In this document: positions 52,436 to 62,366 of the stretch, piece after piece
Layout: each line of letters opens with the position of its first letter
How positions within the stretch are numbered: position 1 is the stretch's first letter
From: Chloroflexus aurantiacus J-10-fl
GTDB lineage: Bacteria > Chloroflexota > Chloroflexia > Chloroflexales > Chloroflexaceae
Direction of reading: 5' to 3'
DNA: 64,000 nt
Assembly: GCF_000018865.1 (NCBI RefSeq)
Contig: NC_010175.1
Location: forward strand, 4,588,001-4,652,000
The notes under the pieces: model-generated
Seen by the model: the letters and a program-made list of their open reading frames with translations, nothing else
The model's database searches: none
Told to the model about the DNA's origin: nothing
Position numbers and translations under genes: made by a program

Positions 52436-53410
52436 GTGAGTCAACGACAAACGCTAACCCGCTATGCCTGGCTCGCAATTGGCGCTGCCATCGCGACCAT
52501 TGGTCTTAAATCAGGCGCATTCTGGTTGACCGGCTCAATCGGTATTCTGGCCGATGCCCTCGAATCGCTGGTGAACCTGGCTGCGGCTGTTATTGCATTG
52601 ATTATGTTAACGATTGCCGCGCGCCCCGCCGATGAAGAGCACGCCTACGGGCACGGCAAGGCCGAATACTTTGCCGGTGCGTTGGAAGGTGTCTTCATCA
52701 TTATTGCCGCCATGGGGATTGGCTGGACAGCCATTCAGCGCATTTTATCTCCACAACCACTCGATCATACCGTCGCCGGTTTGCTGGTCGCCGGTATTGC
52801 TACCCTGATCAACGGTGGCGTAGCCATCGTTCTGTTGCGGGCCGGACGGCGCCACGACTCGCTCACCCTCGAAGCTGATGGTCAACACCTGCTGACCGAT
52901 GTCTGGACATCGCTGGCAGTGGTGGCCGGCATTGGTCTGGTCGCTCTCACCGGCTGGTATGTCCTCGATCCGCTGATTGCACTGGCAGTAGCGGTGAATA
53001 TTACCTTCACCGGAATCGGGCTGGTACGCCGTGCTGTCCTGGGGCTGATGGATACCGCTTTGCCGGCGAGCGAGCTGGCGGCAATCCACAATGCGCTCGC
53101 CGATCTCAACAATTACGGGTGCGATTACCATGCTCTGCGTACCCGTCAATCAGGCGCAAGGCGCTTTATCTCGTTTCACCTTCTTGTACCCGACACCTGG
53201 AGTATCCAACAGGCGCACGCGATGGCCGAGCAGGTCGAAGCGGCAGTGCGGGCTGCGGTGCCAAACAGCACGGTCTTCACCCATCTCGAACCGCGCAACG
53301 ATCCAACCGCACTTGCCGATGTTGGGCTGGATCGAGATGAAGCGTGTGTGCTTGCCGACTCTCACTCTCCTTTCCTCGCGGCTGAGCAGGCAGAGAGGGG
53401 AAGGTGGTAA
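52436..53410 (+). CDS. Cation diffusion facilitator family transporter
   Basis: About 324 residues. Six helices in the first ~205 residues; metal-site signatures GILADALESLVNLAAAVIAL and EHAYGHGKAEYFAGALEGVF are in place, and TLEADGQHLLTDVWTSLAVV carries the second HxxxD-type site. The C-terminal ~90 residues form the cytoplasmic domain. Exports divalent metals such as Zn2+, Co2+ or Fe2+ in exchange for protons. GTG at 52436 has CGGAG eight bases upstream; a GTG at 52412 would add eight residues. Confidence 0.9.
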   Translation: MSQRQTLTRYAWLAIGAAIATIGLKSGAFWLTGSIGILADALESLVNLAAAVIALIMLTIAARPADEEHAYGHGKAEYFAGALEGVFIIIAAMGIGWTAIQRILSPQPLDHTVAGLLVAGIATLINGGVAIVLLRAGRRHDSLTLEADGQHLLTDVWTSLAVVAGIGLVALTGWYVLDPLIALAVAVNITFTGIGLVRRAVLGLMDTALPASELAAIHNALADLNNYGCDYHALRTRQSGARRFISFHLLVPDTWSIQQAHAMAEQVEAAVRAAVPNSTVFTHLEPRNDPTALADVGLDRDEACVLADSHSPFLAAEQAERGRW

Positions 53411-53687
53411 ATCGCTTGCACCACCTTCCCCGGCTTGCTCATCTTTCCCACCAGTAGAGATGCTTGGCCACCCCTTGCAGAACACAGCTAACACCAGTAT
53501 GCCTGGTACGTGGGATTGCTCATCCTCATCAGCTCCCTACGTCAATTGTGTATACTTGCCCCACCAGCCCGGCCCGGAGTCACAACAGCGTTCCACGTTT
53601 TGCGTACATTACGAACGCATAACGCACAACAGACGCGCTACAATCTGTTATACTAGATTACCAGCAATCATTGCACGTGGAGCTACC

Positions 53688-53786
53688 ATGGTATACCAAT
53701 CGCGCGACCCTGTAACGCAAAACGGTTTTTTCCCCGCCCGCTGGTGCGGTTTACGCCTGACTGCACGCGGTTACATGGCGGCCTGA
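53688..53786 (+). CDS. Possible 32-residue peptide upstream of metG
   Basis: A short frame (MVYQSRDPVTQNGFFPARWC and twelve more residues) has GTGGAG seven bases before its ATG and a TATACT hexamer at 53649-53654. It ends about 100 bp before metG. It could be a small protein, a leader or chance. Nothing else is recognised in the 53411-53888 gap. Confidence 0.3.
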   Translation: MVYQSRDPVTQNGFFPARWCGLRLTARGYMAA

Positions 53787-53888
53787 CCGCCTTTCCCCTC
53801 TACCACAGATATACTCACAGTGTTCTGCCGCAAGATTCATTGGAAGCACGTTCGTCAGTTGTTATTGATTGACGTTTGAGGTGATACA

Positions 53889-55691
53889 ATGCCTGAACAT
53901 ATCCTGGTTGCCGTTGCCTGGCCGTATGCCAATGGGCCGCGTCACATCGGCCACGTTGCCGGATTTGGTGTCCCGGCTGATATTTTTGCCCGTTACCACC
54001 GTTTGCGGGGGAACCACGTGTTGATGATTTCGGGCACTGATGAGCACGGTACGCCGATTACGCTGGTTGCCGACAAAGAAGGAACCACGCCCCAGGCGAT
54101 TGCTGATCGCTACAACAAAATCATCGGCGACGATCTCTACAATCTTGGGTTGAGCTACGATATTTTCACGCGCACGACAACCGCAAACCACTATGCGGTA
54201 ACCCAGGACATCTTCCGCACGCTCTACGAGCGGGGCTATATTATTCGCCAGGAGACACTGGGTGCGTTCTCGGCCACGACTGGCCGTACTCTGCCTGACC
54301 GCTACATCGAAGGCACCTGTCCAATCTGCGGCTACGATGAAGCACGTGGCGATCAGTGTGATAACTGTGGCAGCCAGCTCGATCCAACCGACCTCATCAA
54401 TCCGCGCTCGAAGGTGGATGGACAGCCACCGGTGTTCAAACCTACCGAACACTTCTTTCTCGATCTGCCGGCATTTGCCGAACAGTTGCACGCCTGGATT
54501 GATCGGCAAACCCACTGGCGCCCAAACGTGCGTAACTTCTCGCTCAACTTCTTGAAAGAACTGAAGCCACGGGCTATCACGCGCGATCTGGAGTGGGGTG
54601 TACCCATTCCCCTGCCGGAATATGTCCATCGTGACGATAAAAAGATTTATGTCTGGTTTGACGCGGTGATCGGCTACCTGTCGGCCAGCATCGAATGGGC
54701 ACGCAATAGTGGTCAACCTGATGCATGGCGTACCTGGTGGCAAAATCCGGCTGCCCGCCATTTCTACTTCATGGGCAAAGATAACATCGTTTTCCACACG
54801 GTTATCTGGCCGGCGATGCTGCTCGGTTATGGTGCAGGTGGTGATTTTGGTACCGATCCGAGTGGAACCTACCAGGGCGTTCCCCTCCAATTGCCGTACA
54901 ACGTTGTATCGAGTGAATTTCTCACGATGGAGGGGAAGAAGTTCTCAAGCTCGCGTGGGATTGTTATCTACGTCAACGATTTTCTCAGCCGGTACGATGC
55001 CGATGCGCTGCGCTACTTTCTGACCATCGCCGGGCCTGAAAACCAGGATACCGATTTCACCTGGGCCGAGTTTGTGCGCCGGAACAATGACGAATTAGTG
55101 GCAACGTGGGGCAATCTGGTCAACCGCACGCTGACCAATGTCTACAAGAATTTTGGGAGCGTCCCCCAACCCGGCCCCCTGACCGCAACCGACGAGCAGT
55201 TGATACAAGAGGTGAACGGCGGTCTGGAGACCGTGGGCGATCTGCTGGCTACAGCTCGCTTCAAAGCCGCGCTGAGCGAGGCGATGCGGCTGGCCGCGCA
55301 GGTGAATATCTACCTGAGCGAACAGGAGCCGTGGAAAGTGATCAAGAGTGATCGCGAGCGTGCTGCAACCATCTGGTACGTCGCGCTGCGCTGTGTTGAC
55401 ACACTCAAGATCATCTTCACACCGTTCCTGCCCTTCTCCAGCCAGCGCCTGCACGAGTATTTGGGGTATGACGGTTACATCGCCGGCCCGCTCTCTTTCC
55501 GCGATGTCACCGAAGCCGATGGCCGCGTTCATCGCGTACTGACCGGCAATTATGCCGAATGGGTTGGGCGCTGGCAACCATCAGCGTTACCGGTGGGGCA
55601 GGCGCTCCGCCAACCGCAGCCACTCTTCAAGAAACTTGATGAAAAGGTTGTTGATGAAGAACTGGCGCGGATGCAGAGTCGGGCGTCATAG
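53889..55691 (+). CDS. metG: Methionyl-tRNA synthetase
   Basis: A 600-residue class I synthetase. HIGH-type motif [13 protein letters not shown] at residue ~14-26, the zinc knuckle [18 protein letters not shown] near residue 145, KMSKS equivalent GKKFSSSRG near residue 355, then the helical anticodon-binding domain (~430-560). No appended C-terminal tRNA-binding domain is present. Charges tRNA-Met in the cytoplasm. The ATG at 53889 follows GAGGTG. Confidence 0.96.
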
Positions 55692-55779
55692 GCGGCGTGG
55701 TCGCCATTACAACGCACGTCGCCATTGGAGAGAGCATTAACCCCTGGATCGATAACTATCGTTCGCTACACCATAAAAC

Positions 55780-55807
55780 AGGAGCACTGGTTGACACCAG
55801 TGCTCCT
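55780..55807 (-). terminator. Hairpin terminator between metG and the DoxX gene
   Basis: AGGAGCACTGG (55780-55790) pairs perfectly with CCAGTGCTCCT (55797-55807). On the minus strand it is followed by GTTTTATGG; on the plus strand by a weaker T-rich tail. It probably ends the DoxX transcript and may work for metG too. Confidence 0.75.
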
Positions 55808-55840
55808 ATTGCTCTTTCGCTTACGACGAGTGCTATGGAC

Positions 55841-56428
55841 TTACGCAGACGCCGGACTGGCCTGTGCCGGTTTGTTGCGTCCCCACGGCGTACCCAACAG
55901 TGGGAGCAGGTAATAGTCAAGGCCGTAGTAACCGGCAACTTTCCAACCCAGCATCAGAATAATGGCAAGGGTGAACATCACCGGGTTGGTACTGGCCGTA
56001 CCTGCCAGCATAAAGTTGAAGTTCATCAGTGCGCCGAAGAAGGCCGAGAAGCCGACCAGACCACCGACGATCAGCCCGATACCGACCAGAATCTCACCGT
56101 AGACGATCAGTTTCGCAAACCAGGTGTGCGATTCGGTATCGATCAGAAACTGAATAAACGAGCGATACCAGTCATAAGCGATTGGCGGGCGACCGGTTTC
56201 GGGAATAACGACTGCATTCTTCCAGAAACCCAGAATAGCCGCGCCACTTTCCATCCAGGCAGGATTGTTCAACTTACCCCAACCGGATGTCAACCACGAA
56301 TAGCCTAAGAAGAGCCGAATGATCAGGAACAACCACGCGAACTTCGTACTGCTGAAGAGCGCTTGCACGAACGGTGGATCGGGAAATTGTACTTCACCGC
56401 GCTCGTTAACCGGGGTTTTGGGTAGCAT
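55841..56428 (-). CDS. DoxX/DoxD family membrane protein
   Basis: A 195-residue protein with four hydrophobic helices. LFLGYSWLTSGWGKLNNPAW near residues 40-60, YGEILVGIGLIVGGLVGFSA near 115-135 and FMLAGTASTNPVMFTLAIIL are typical DoxX/TQO-small-subunit features. Relatives form part of thiosulfate:quinone oxidoreductase or act with thioredoxin-like proteins; here it stands alone, so the function is open. A GGAGG box precedes the ATG. Confidence 0.85.
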   Translation of the reverse strand: MLPKTPVNERGEVQFPDPPFVQALFSSTKFAWLFLIIRLFLGYSWLTSGWGKLNNPAWMESGAAILGFWKNAVVIPETGRPPIAYDWYRSFIQFLIDTESHTWFAKLIVYGEILVGIGLIVGGLVGFSAFFGALMNFNFMLAGTASTNPVMFTLAIILMLGWKVAGYYGLDYYLLPLLGTPWGRNKPAQASPASA

Positions 56429-56629
56429 AACTGGCCTCCTTGCCTGTTACTTGTGAAATATTTCCTGTAATTACTATAACAAAAGAGACGGCTTTACAAA
56501 CGAAACACATGACAATTGTCGGTTAAGAGATAGTTGCGCAGGGTCTGTTCACCACCTGTCCGAGACTAACAGCACCGGATTGCGAACCCACTATGCCGGC
56601 TTACCGCAAGGCATTTGCTTTGTTTAAGT

Positions 56630-56729
56630 GGTTTTCAATACAATAAAAACATTTTATTTTTTAATCATTATTAACAAATTTTTAACTAGTGAACACATGT
56701 TTGACTGTACAACCTGCCTCAGGTATAAT
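56630..56729 (+). promoter_or_regulatory. Strong promoter with AT-rich upstream element
   Basis: -35 TTGACT (56701-56706), 17-base spacer, -10 TATAAT (56724-56729). Upstream, 56630-56690 is almost pure A/T with A- and T-tracts, like an UP element, and stands out in this GC-rich window. It drives the secreted repeat protein. The rest of the 56429-56768 gap holds no gene. Confidence 0.85.
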
Positions 56730-56768
56730 ACAAGAGCCGGTCACACCGTTGTATGCTCTTGAAACTGC

Positions 56769-57787
56769 ATGGAGGTTTTTATGAGGTCGCGCTGGCTGCA
56801 CCTGTTGTTCATGGCAGTTGTAGCGACGTTATTGACCGCGCTGATGCCGGCTGTGCCAGCTCAGGCGCAGAACCGCATCTGCTTTAATGAAGTTCCCGAT
56901 TGTATTGAGGGACGATTTGCCGAATACTGGCAGCAGAACGGTGGGTTGCCAGTGTTTGGTTTTCCGATAACACCGGCTTTCCAGCAAGAGGTTGAAGGCA
57001 AGGTGCGGCTGGTGCAAATCTTTGAGCGCAATCGCTTTGAGCTGCATCCAGAGAACGCGCGCCCATATGACGTTTTGCTCGGTCGGCTGGGTGACGATCT
57101 CTTGCAGCGGAGGGGCACACCCTGGCAAAACGAACCCAAAGCTCCAACCACATCACAGGCCGGTTGTCGCTACTTCGCACAGACACAACACCTGGTCTGC
57201 GATGCATTCCTGCGCTACTGGCAATCGCATGGCCTGGACTTCGACGGACGGCGTGGCTTTAGCGAAGCTGAGAGTCTGGCCCTGTTTGGATTGCCGCTCA
57301 CCGAGCCACGCCTGGAGACCAACTCTTCCGGCGATACGGTCTTGACCCAGTGGTTCGAGCGGGCGCGCTTTGAATTACACACCAATCTTGGGCCTGACGT
57401 TGTCCTGCTTGGTTTGTTGGGCCGCGAGGCATTTGCCCCGCAACCCCACAACCAGCGCCACCACCGGCTCCAGCCGATCCCTGCGCCGATATTCCGGCAC
57501 CGATCAATGGCGAGATCACCACTGCCTGTATTACGGATAACGTTACCGAGATAGCTGCCGGTGGTTTTGGCTTTACCCCCGGTGAACGGGTAGGCACGTA
57601 TATCACGCAGGTAGAAACCGGTCAGGTAGTTGGCCTTGAGGTGGTAGGCGATAACACAGCCGATGCCGATGGCTTCTACGGTTTGATAATCCTCGGGCCA
57701 AACCTGTTACCGAAGGGACTGTATGCGCTCACCATGGAAGGGGTACAGTCGGGCTTTAAGGTTATCGTCTACTTCAAGCGGGTATAG
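56769..57787 (+). pseudogene. Secreted protein with two LGxP-like repeats, frameshifted before its C-terminal domain
   Basis: A signal peptide (MRSRWLHLLFMAVVATLL..., cleavage after AQAQ near residue 36) precedes two related ~90-residue repeats: GRFAEYWQQNGGLPVFGFPI ... FERNRFELHPEN..PYDVLLGRLG and FLRYWQSHGLDFDGRRGFSE ... FERARFELHTNLGPDVVLLGLLG. The frame then runs out at 57554. One extra C in the run 57444-57447 would instead give a Pro/Ala linker (QPAPPPAPADPC) and a ~100-residue domain (GFTPGERVGTYITQVETGQV ... VYFKRV) ending at 57787. I take this as the original gene. It has a very strong promoter. Could also be a sequencing error or a phase-variable C-run. Confidence 0.7.
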
Positions 57788-57934
57788 CCGGTAGTGTTGT
57801 AGCCTTCATACTCCCCACGCAGGCGACCGGTGCGTGGGGAGTGTTTGATGTATTGGCAGGATGGTCTCCACTCAGTGTGTAAGACTAGAACTTATTTCAT
57901 AAAAAGCTGTACTATCGCGCTCTCATAACCACCT

Positions 57935-58145
57935 CCAGTGCCATCACGCGCCGGATAGGTTGCCTTGCTCGCTCATCATCCGCGTGGTGCGTCGTTTGGA
58001 GTGCGGCAGCCATGCTGCCGCGCTGGCCGTACTCACGATCCGGCACGTGTCATGCCATTGACCCGACTGGAGACGAGGATGCTGTGTGTGCGCGTCGCGA
58101 TCATTGAGTCGGTCGGCATGAATGAGGTACCTTCTCGTAGATGTT
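57935..58145. repeat. Dispersed hairpin-core repeat, plus orientation
   Basis: Contains TTTGGAGTGCGGCAGCCATG followed by 'ctgccgcgctgg' (hairpin 58003-58021) and 'atcattgagtcggtc', matching the 33-kb array unit. A second, shorter and more diverged piece lies at 58235-58365. Together they account for most of the 57788-58434 gap. Confidence 0.8.
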
Positions 58146-58373
58146 TTTTGAAACAGGTTCTACTGCGCACGCAGCGGGAACGCCGACTCTGCACATCTAT
58201 GCTCAGGTAAAGCAATCCTTTGATACGTTAAAACATATTTCATTTGGAATGCGGCAGTGTGGCTGCCGCAGCAGTCATACTCACAAGCAGGTGCATATCA
58301 CGTCGTTGATCCTGCTGGTCACAGGGATGCGGTGTGCGCTCGTCACGATCACAAAGAGATAACTTCTAAAACA

Positions 58374-58409
58374 GAGTGAGGGGAAGGTTAAAAAACCTAC
58401 CCCTCACTC
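58374..58409 (-). terminator. Terminator of the cox operon
   Basis: GAGTGAGGGGAAGGTT (58374-58389) pairs with AACCTACCCCTCACTC (58394-58409) with one mismatch. On the minus strand it is followed by TGTTTTAGAAG. It is 25 bp past the coxM stop. Confidence 0.8.
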
Positions 58410-58434
58410 TTCTTAAGGCTGACCAGCTTTTACT

Positions 58435-59295
58435 TCACCGCGCCCGCTCAACCGCCTTCAGCAATGCTCGCTTCGTATACACCTTGCACATTGCCCGGCG
58501 GTACTCTTCACTGGCGTGAATATCTCCGAGCATGTCCATTCCTTCGCCGGCGTGCGCAGCAGCAGCGGCAATGGCATCAGCACTGCCATCGGTACCAATC
58601 AGGGCCTGCTCGACTGCCGGCTGACGCTCGGCTTTGGGGCCGGCCCCGGTAATAGCAACCCGGCAGGCGGTTACCTGGCCATTCTCCATCTTGACGTAGG
58701 CGGCTGCACCGACAATCGCGTAGCGGCTGGCCGGGTGGGGGAATTTCGCATAGGCAGCCCCTTCACCGGCGCCAAGGCTATTGAAGGTAATTGAGGTGAT
58801 AATCTCACCCGGCTCCAGCGCCGTGCTCAGCATATCGGTGAAGAAATCGGCAGCCGCGATTGCGCGAGGGCCGTTCGGGCCTTCGACGTGAATCTGGGCA
58901 TCGAGCGCCAGCACCACCGCCGGCATATCAGCAGCCGGGTCGGCATGGGCCAGCGATCCGCCAATCGTGCCCCGGTTGCGTACCTGAATATCGCCGATCA
59001 GGCTGACCGCTTCGGCCATCACCGGGCATGCTTTCGCCAGCGCTGCATCGTGTTCAATCGCGCTCCAGGTGGTCATGGCACCGATCTCGACGGTACCGTT
59101 GACTTTGATGCCACGCAACTCGGCAACCTTGTTGATATCGATCAGGACAGCCGGTGATGCCAGACGTAGCTTCATTGCCGGCAGCAGCGAGTGACCACCG
59201 GCCAGAATCTTCGCGTCATCACCATGGCGCTGTAACAGGGTCAGCGCCTCAGCCAGACTGGTTGGCGCATAGTAATCAAATGGGGCTGGAATCAT
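58435..59295 (-). CDS. coxM: CO dehydrogenase-type FAD subunit
   Basis: A 286-residue flavoprotein of the xanthine oxidase family. The FAD loops AGGHSLLPAMKLRLASP (residues ~32-48) and RNRGTIGGSLAHADPAADMP (~107-127) are both present. It carries electrons from the iron-sulfur subunit to quinone or another acceptor. Last gene of coxG-S-L-M, 55 bp after coxL. Confidence 0.9.
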   Translation of the reverse strand: MIPAPFDYYAPTSLAEALTLLQRHGDDAKILAGGHSLLPAMKLRLASPAVLIDINKVAELRGIKVNGTVEIGAMTTWSAIEHDAALAKACPVMAEAVSLIGDIQVRNRGTIGGSLAHADPAADMPAVVLALDAQIHVEGPNGPRAIAAADFFTDMLSTALEPGEIITSITFNSLGAGEGAAYAKFPHPASRYAIVGAAAYVKMENGQVTACRVAITGAGPKAERQPAVEQALIGTDGSADAIAAAAAHAGEGMDMLGDIHASEEYRRAMCKVYTKRALLKAVERAR

Positions 59296-59350
59296 AGCTA
59301 CTCCTTATGGTGAGCAGGCGCAGGGGAATCCTGCACCTGCCGGCATACAC

Positions 59351-61714
59351 CTACTTCCCGTGGATTGCCTTCCAGATGCGTTCCGGCGTTGCCGGCATCT
59401 GGAGATGCTTCACCCCAAACGGTGCCAGTGCGTCAATGATGGCGTTCATCACACACTGCGCCGACGCAATCGTTCCGGCCTCACCCGCACCCTTGACGCC
59501 CAGTGGATTGACCGGCGACGGAGTTACGGTGTGGTCGGTTTCGATATGAGGTACCATCGCCGCGGTCGGTACTGCGTAGTCCATCAACGTACCGGTCAGC
59601 AACTGGCCATCCTCGTTGTAGACTGCACCCTCATAGAGCGCCTGGGCCAGCCCCTGAGCAATACCGCCGTGGATCTGCCCTTCGACAATCAGCGGATTGA
59701 TCTGATTGCCACAGTCATCGACCGCGATATAACGCAGCAGTTTGACATGGCCGGTCTCCGGATCGACCTCGACAATACTCACGTGGGTACCGAACGGGAA
59801 GGTGCAGTTCGGCGGATCGTAGTAGCTGGTCTCATCGAGGAACGGCTCCATGCCAGGTGGCAAGTTGTAAGCAACCGCCGCTGCCGCAGCGAGTTCGCCA
59901 ATCGTCTTGGCCTTGTCGGGTGAACCCTTGACGTAAGCCCGGCCATTTTCAAAGACGATGTCCGCTTCATTCGCTTCCAACAGGTGAGCAGCCAGTTTGC
60001 GCGCCTTCTCCTTAATCTTATCGACGCTGCGCTTAATCGCCACCCCACCGACTGCCAGCGAGCGTGAGCCGTAGGTGCCGTACCCGAATGGCGTTCCTTG
60101 CGTATCGCCCCACTGCACTTCAACATCTTCGTAGGGTACACCTAACTCATCGGCGACGATCTGGGCGAATGTGGTCTCAAGACCCTGGCCGTGGGGGAGA
60201 GAACCGGTCGTAACCACGACCTTGCCGGTCAGATGGACACGGACATTCGCACTCTCCCAGAGGCCGGCGCCCCAACCCTGACCACCCATCCAGGCGCTGG
60301 GGGCGATGCCACAGATTTCAACATACGATGAGATGCCGATACCGAGATACCGGCCCTGCTTGCGCAACTCTTCCTGCTGCTTGCGGAACTCGGCATAACC
60401 GGCAATTTCGAGCGCCTTGTTCAAGGCCGGTTCGTAATTGCCGCTGTCGTAGGGTAGCAGACCGAGACCGTTATCGTAGGGGAAGTCTTCAGGCTGAATA
60501 TAGTTTTTGCGGCGCACTTCAGCCGGATCCATCCCGATCTCGGCGGCGAAGCGGTCAACCATCCGCTCGATCAGATAGCTGGCTTCAGGGCGACCGGCAC
60601 CACGGTAAGCGTCCACCATTGCCGTATTGGTATACGCACCGGTCACGTGGACATACGCGGCAGGAATCTTGTAGACACCGGTAATAATGCGCCCGTAAAG
60701 CGTTGTTGGAATACCGGCGGCAACGGTCGAGAAGTACGCCCCGATATTTGCCCAGGTCTTCACGCGCAGACCGGTAATCTTACCGTCGCGCGTACCGGCC
60801 AGCTCAGCTTCAGTAATATGGTCACGACCATGGGTTGAATACTTATAGTTCTCAGAGCGATCTTCAACGAACTTCACCGGACGGCCCAGCTTACGGGCAG
60901 CCCACATGGTGAAGGCCATGTCGTTGTAGCAGAAGATCTTCTGACCGAAGCCACCACCCACGTTTGGCGCAATACAGCGCAGCTTGGTCTCCGGCACCCC
61001 GAAGACAAACGCCGTTAAGAGCAGGCGGTGCACGTGGGGAGCCTGCGACGTCATCCAGACGGTCCACTCGCCGGTCGTAGCATCGTAACGGGCAATTGAA
61101 CCGCGAGTCTCCATCGGGGTGGGAATCAGGCGCTGGTTGATAATCTCTTCCTTAACAACCACCTCAGCGCTGGCAATCGCCGCATCGGCTGCCGCCTTGT
61201 TACCACACTCCCATTCAAACACAATATTGTTGGGAGCTGCTTCGTGAATCTGGGGGGCGCCGGGTTCAACCGCCTTACGCGCATCGACAACTGCCGGCAG
61301 CGGCTCGTACTCGACCTCAACTGCATCAGCAGCGTCACGTGCAATATACCGATCTTCGGCAACCACCATCGCCACCGGATCACCGACAAGTGCTACCTTA
61401 TCGACTGCCAGGGCACGTGGCGGAACCGGATAATTCTTCACCCCAGCCGCCTGCCATGCTGCCGGCATTGGATTTATGTCAAGCATATCCTTGCCGGTGA
61501 ACACCGCAACAACACCCGGCATTGCCAGAGCGCGACTGGCATCAATCGAGACAATCTTCGCGTGGGCGTGTGGGCTACGCACCAGCGCGATATGGAGCAT
61601 TCCCGGCAGCTTGATGTCGTCGAGGTAATTGCCGTGGCCGGTAATCAGCTTCGGATCCTCACGGCGCTTGAGCGCCCGTCCAACCAATCGCTCCTTCATT
61701 TCGGTAGCGGTCAT
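59351..61714 (-). CDS. coxL: Molybdopterin-binding large subunit, CO dehydrogenase form II type
   Basis: A 787-residue molybdenum hydroxylase. The active-site loop near residue 370 reads VDAYRGAGRPEASYLIERM; AYRGAGR is the form II signature, whereas proven CO dehydrogenases have AYXCSFR. GGGFGQKIFCYNDM and the C-terminal GVKGAGEAGTIASAQCVMNA (with the catalytic Glu) are also present. Known form II enzymes vary in substrate, and CO oxidation should not be assumed. The complex acts at the inner face of the membrane. Confidence 0.92.
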   Translation of the reverse strand: MTATEMKERLVGRALKRREDPKLITGHGNYLDDIKLPGMLHIALVRSPHAHAKIVSIDASRALAMPGVVAVFTGKDMLDINPMPAAWQAAGVKNYPVPPRALAVDKVALVGDPVAMVVAEDRYIARDAADAVEVEYEPLPAVVDARKAVEPGAPQIHEAAPNNIVFEWECGNKAAADAAIASAEVVVKEEIINQRLIPTPMETRGSIARYDATTGEWTVWMTSQAPHVHRLLLTAFVFGVPETKLRCIAPNVGGGFGQKIFCYNDMAFTMWAARKLGRPVKFVEDRSENYKYSTHGRDHITEAELAGTRDGKITGLRVKTWANIGAYFSTVAAGIPTTLYGRIITGVYKIPAAYVHVTGAYTNTAMVDAYRGAGRPEASYLIERMVDRFAAEIGMDPAEVRRKNYIQPEDFPYDNGLGLLPYDSGNYEPALNKALEIAGYAEFRKQQEELRKQGRYLGIGISSYVEICGIAPSAWMGGQGWGAGLWESANVRVHLTGKVVVTTGSLPHGQGLETTFAQIVADELGVPYEDVEVQWGDTQGTPFGYGTYGSRSLAVGGVAIKRSVDKIKEKARKLAAHLLEANEADIVFENGRAYVKGSPDKAKTIGELAAAAAVAYNLPPGMEPFLDETSYYDPPNCTFPFGTHVSIVEVDPETGHVKLLRYIAVDDCGNQINPLIVEGQIHGGIAQGLAQALYEGAVYNEDGQLLTGTLMDYAVPTAAMVPHIETDHTVTPSPVNPLGVKGAGEAGTIASAQCVMNAIIDALAPFGVKHLQMPATPERIWKAIHGK

Positions 61715-61758
61715 CCTTGACTCCTCACTAGGTTCTGTGTGAACTTCTGTCGGACGGA

Positions 61759-62241
61759 TTAATCAGCGGCCTGCATTGCTGCCATCTTCTCGGCAGCGTA
61801 GCGCACGGCACGGACAATATTCTCGTACCCGGTGCAGCGACAGAGATTACCTTCAAGACCGTGGCGAATCTCTTCTTCGGAGGGATTGGGGTTACGTTTG
61901 AGCAGATCGGCAGCAGCCATGATCATGCCAGGGGTGCAGAAACCACATTGCAAGCCGTGCTTCTCCCAGAAACCTTCTTGCAACGGGTGCAACTGAACAT
62001 CCTGAGCCAGACCTTCGATGGTGGTAATCTCGGCACCATCACACTGAACGGCCAACGTTGTACACGACTTCACACTGACCCCGTTAATGTGAACCACACA
62101 CGCACCACACTGGCTGGTGTCGCACCCAATGTGGGTACCCGTCAGATTCAGATGCTCGCGCAGGTAATGAACCAGCAGCAGGCGGGGTTCGACCTCGCTG
62201 GTATGGCGAACACCATTGACCGTGACCGTAATCGTTGTCAC
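61759..62241 (-). CDS. coxS: 2Fe-2S subunit of the CO dehydrogenase-type complex
   Basis: A 160-residue protein with both clusters: [22 protein letters not shown] (plant-type ferredoxin fold, residues ~40-61) and [11 protein letters not shown] ... [15 protein letters not shown] (helical domain, residues ~98-147). All eight cluster cysteines are present. Passes electrons from the molybdenum site to FAD. Between coxG and coxL. Confidence 0.94.
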   Translation of the reverse strand: MTTITVTVNGVRHTSEVEPRLLLVHYLREHLNLTGTHIGCDTSQCGACVVHINGVSVKSCTTLAVQCDGAEITTIEGLAQDVQLHPLQEGFWEKHGLQCGFCTPGMIMAAADLLKRNPNPSEEEIRHGLEGNLCRCTGYENIVRAVRYAAEKMAAMQAAD

Positions 62242-62366
62242 TCTCCAACCTCCTCGTTGTCTGCGAAACGAACAACCAGACTAATGTTATGACGGGCGAA
62301 AACGGCGGGACAGCGTCGTGAGTGGTGCCGCCCGATCAGGTAAGCTATTGTGATGGTGTCACCTGG

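Noticed and set aside
57440-57450. Programmed frameshift in the secreted protein
   Set aside because: A four-C run is present but no stimulatory signals were seen; mutation, error or slippage of the run is simpler.
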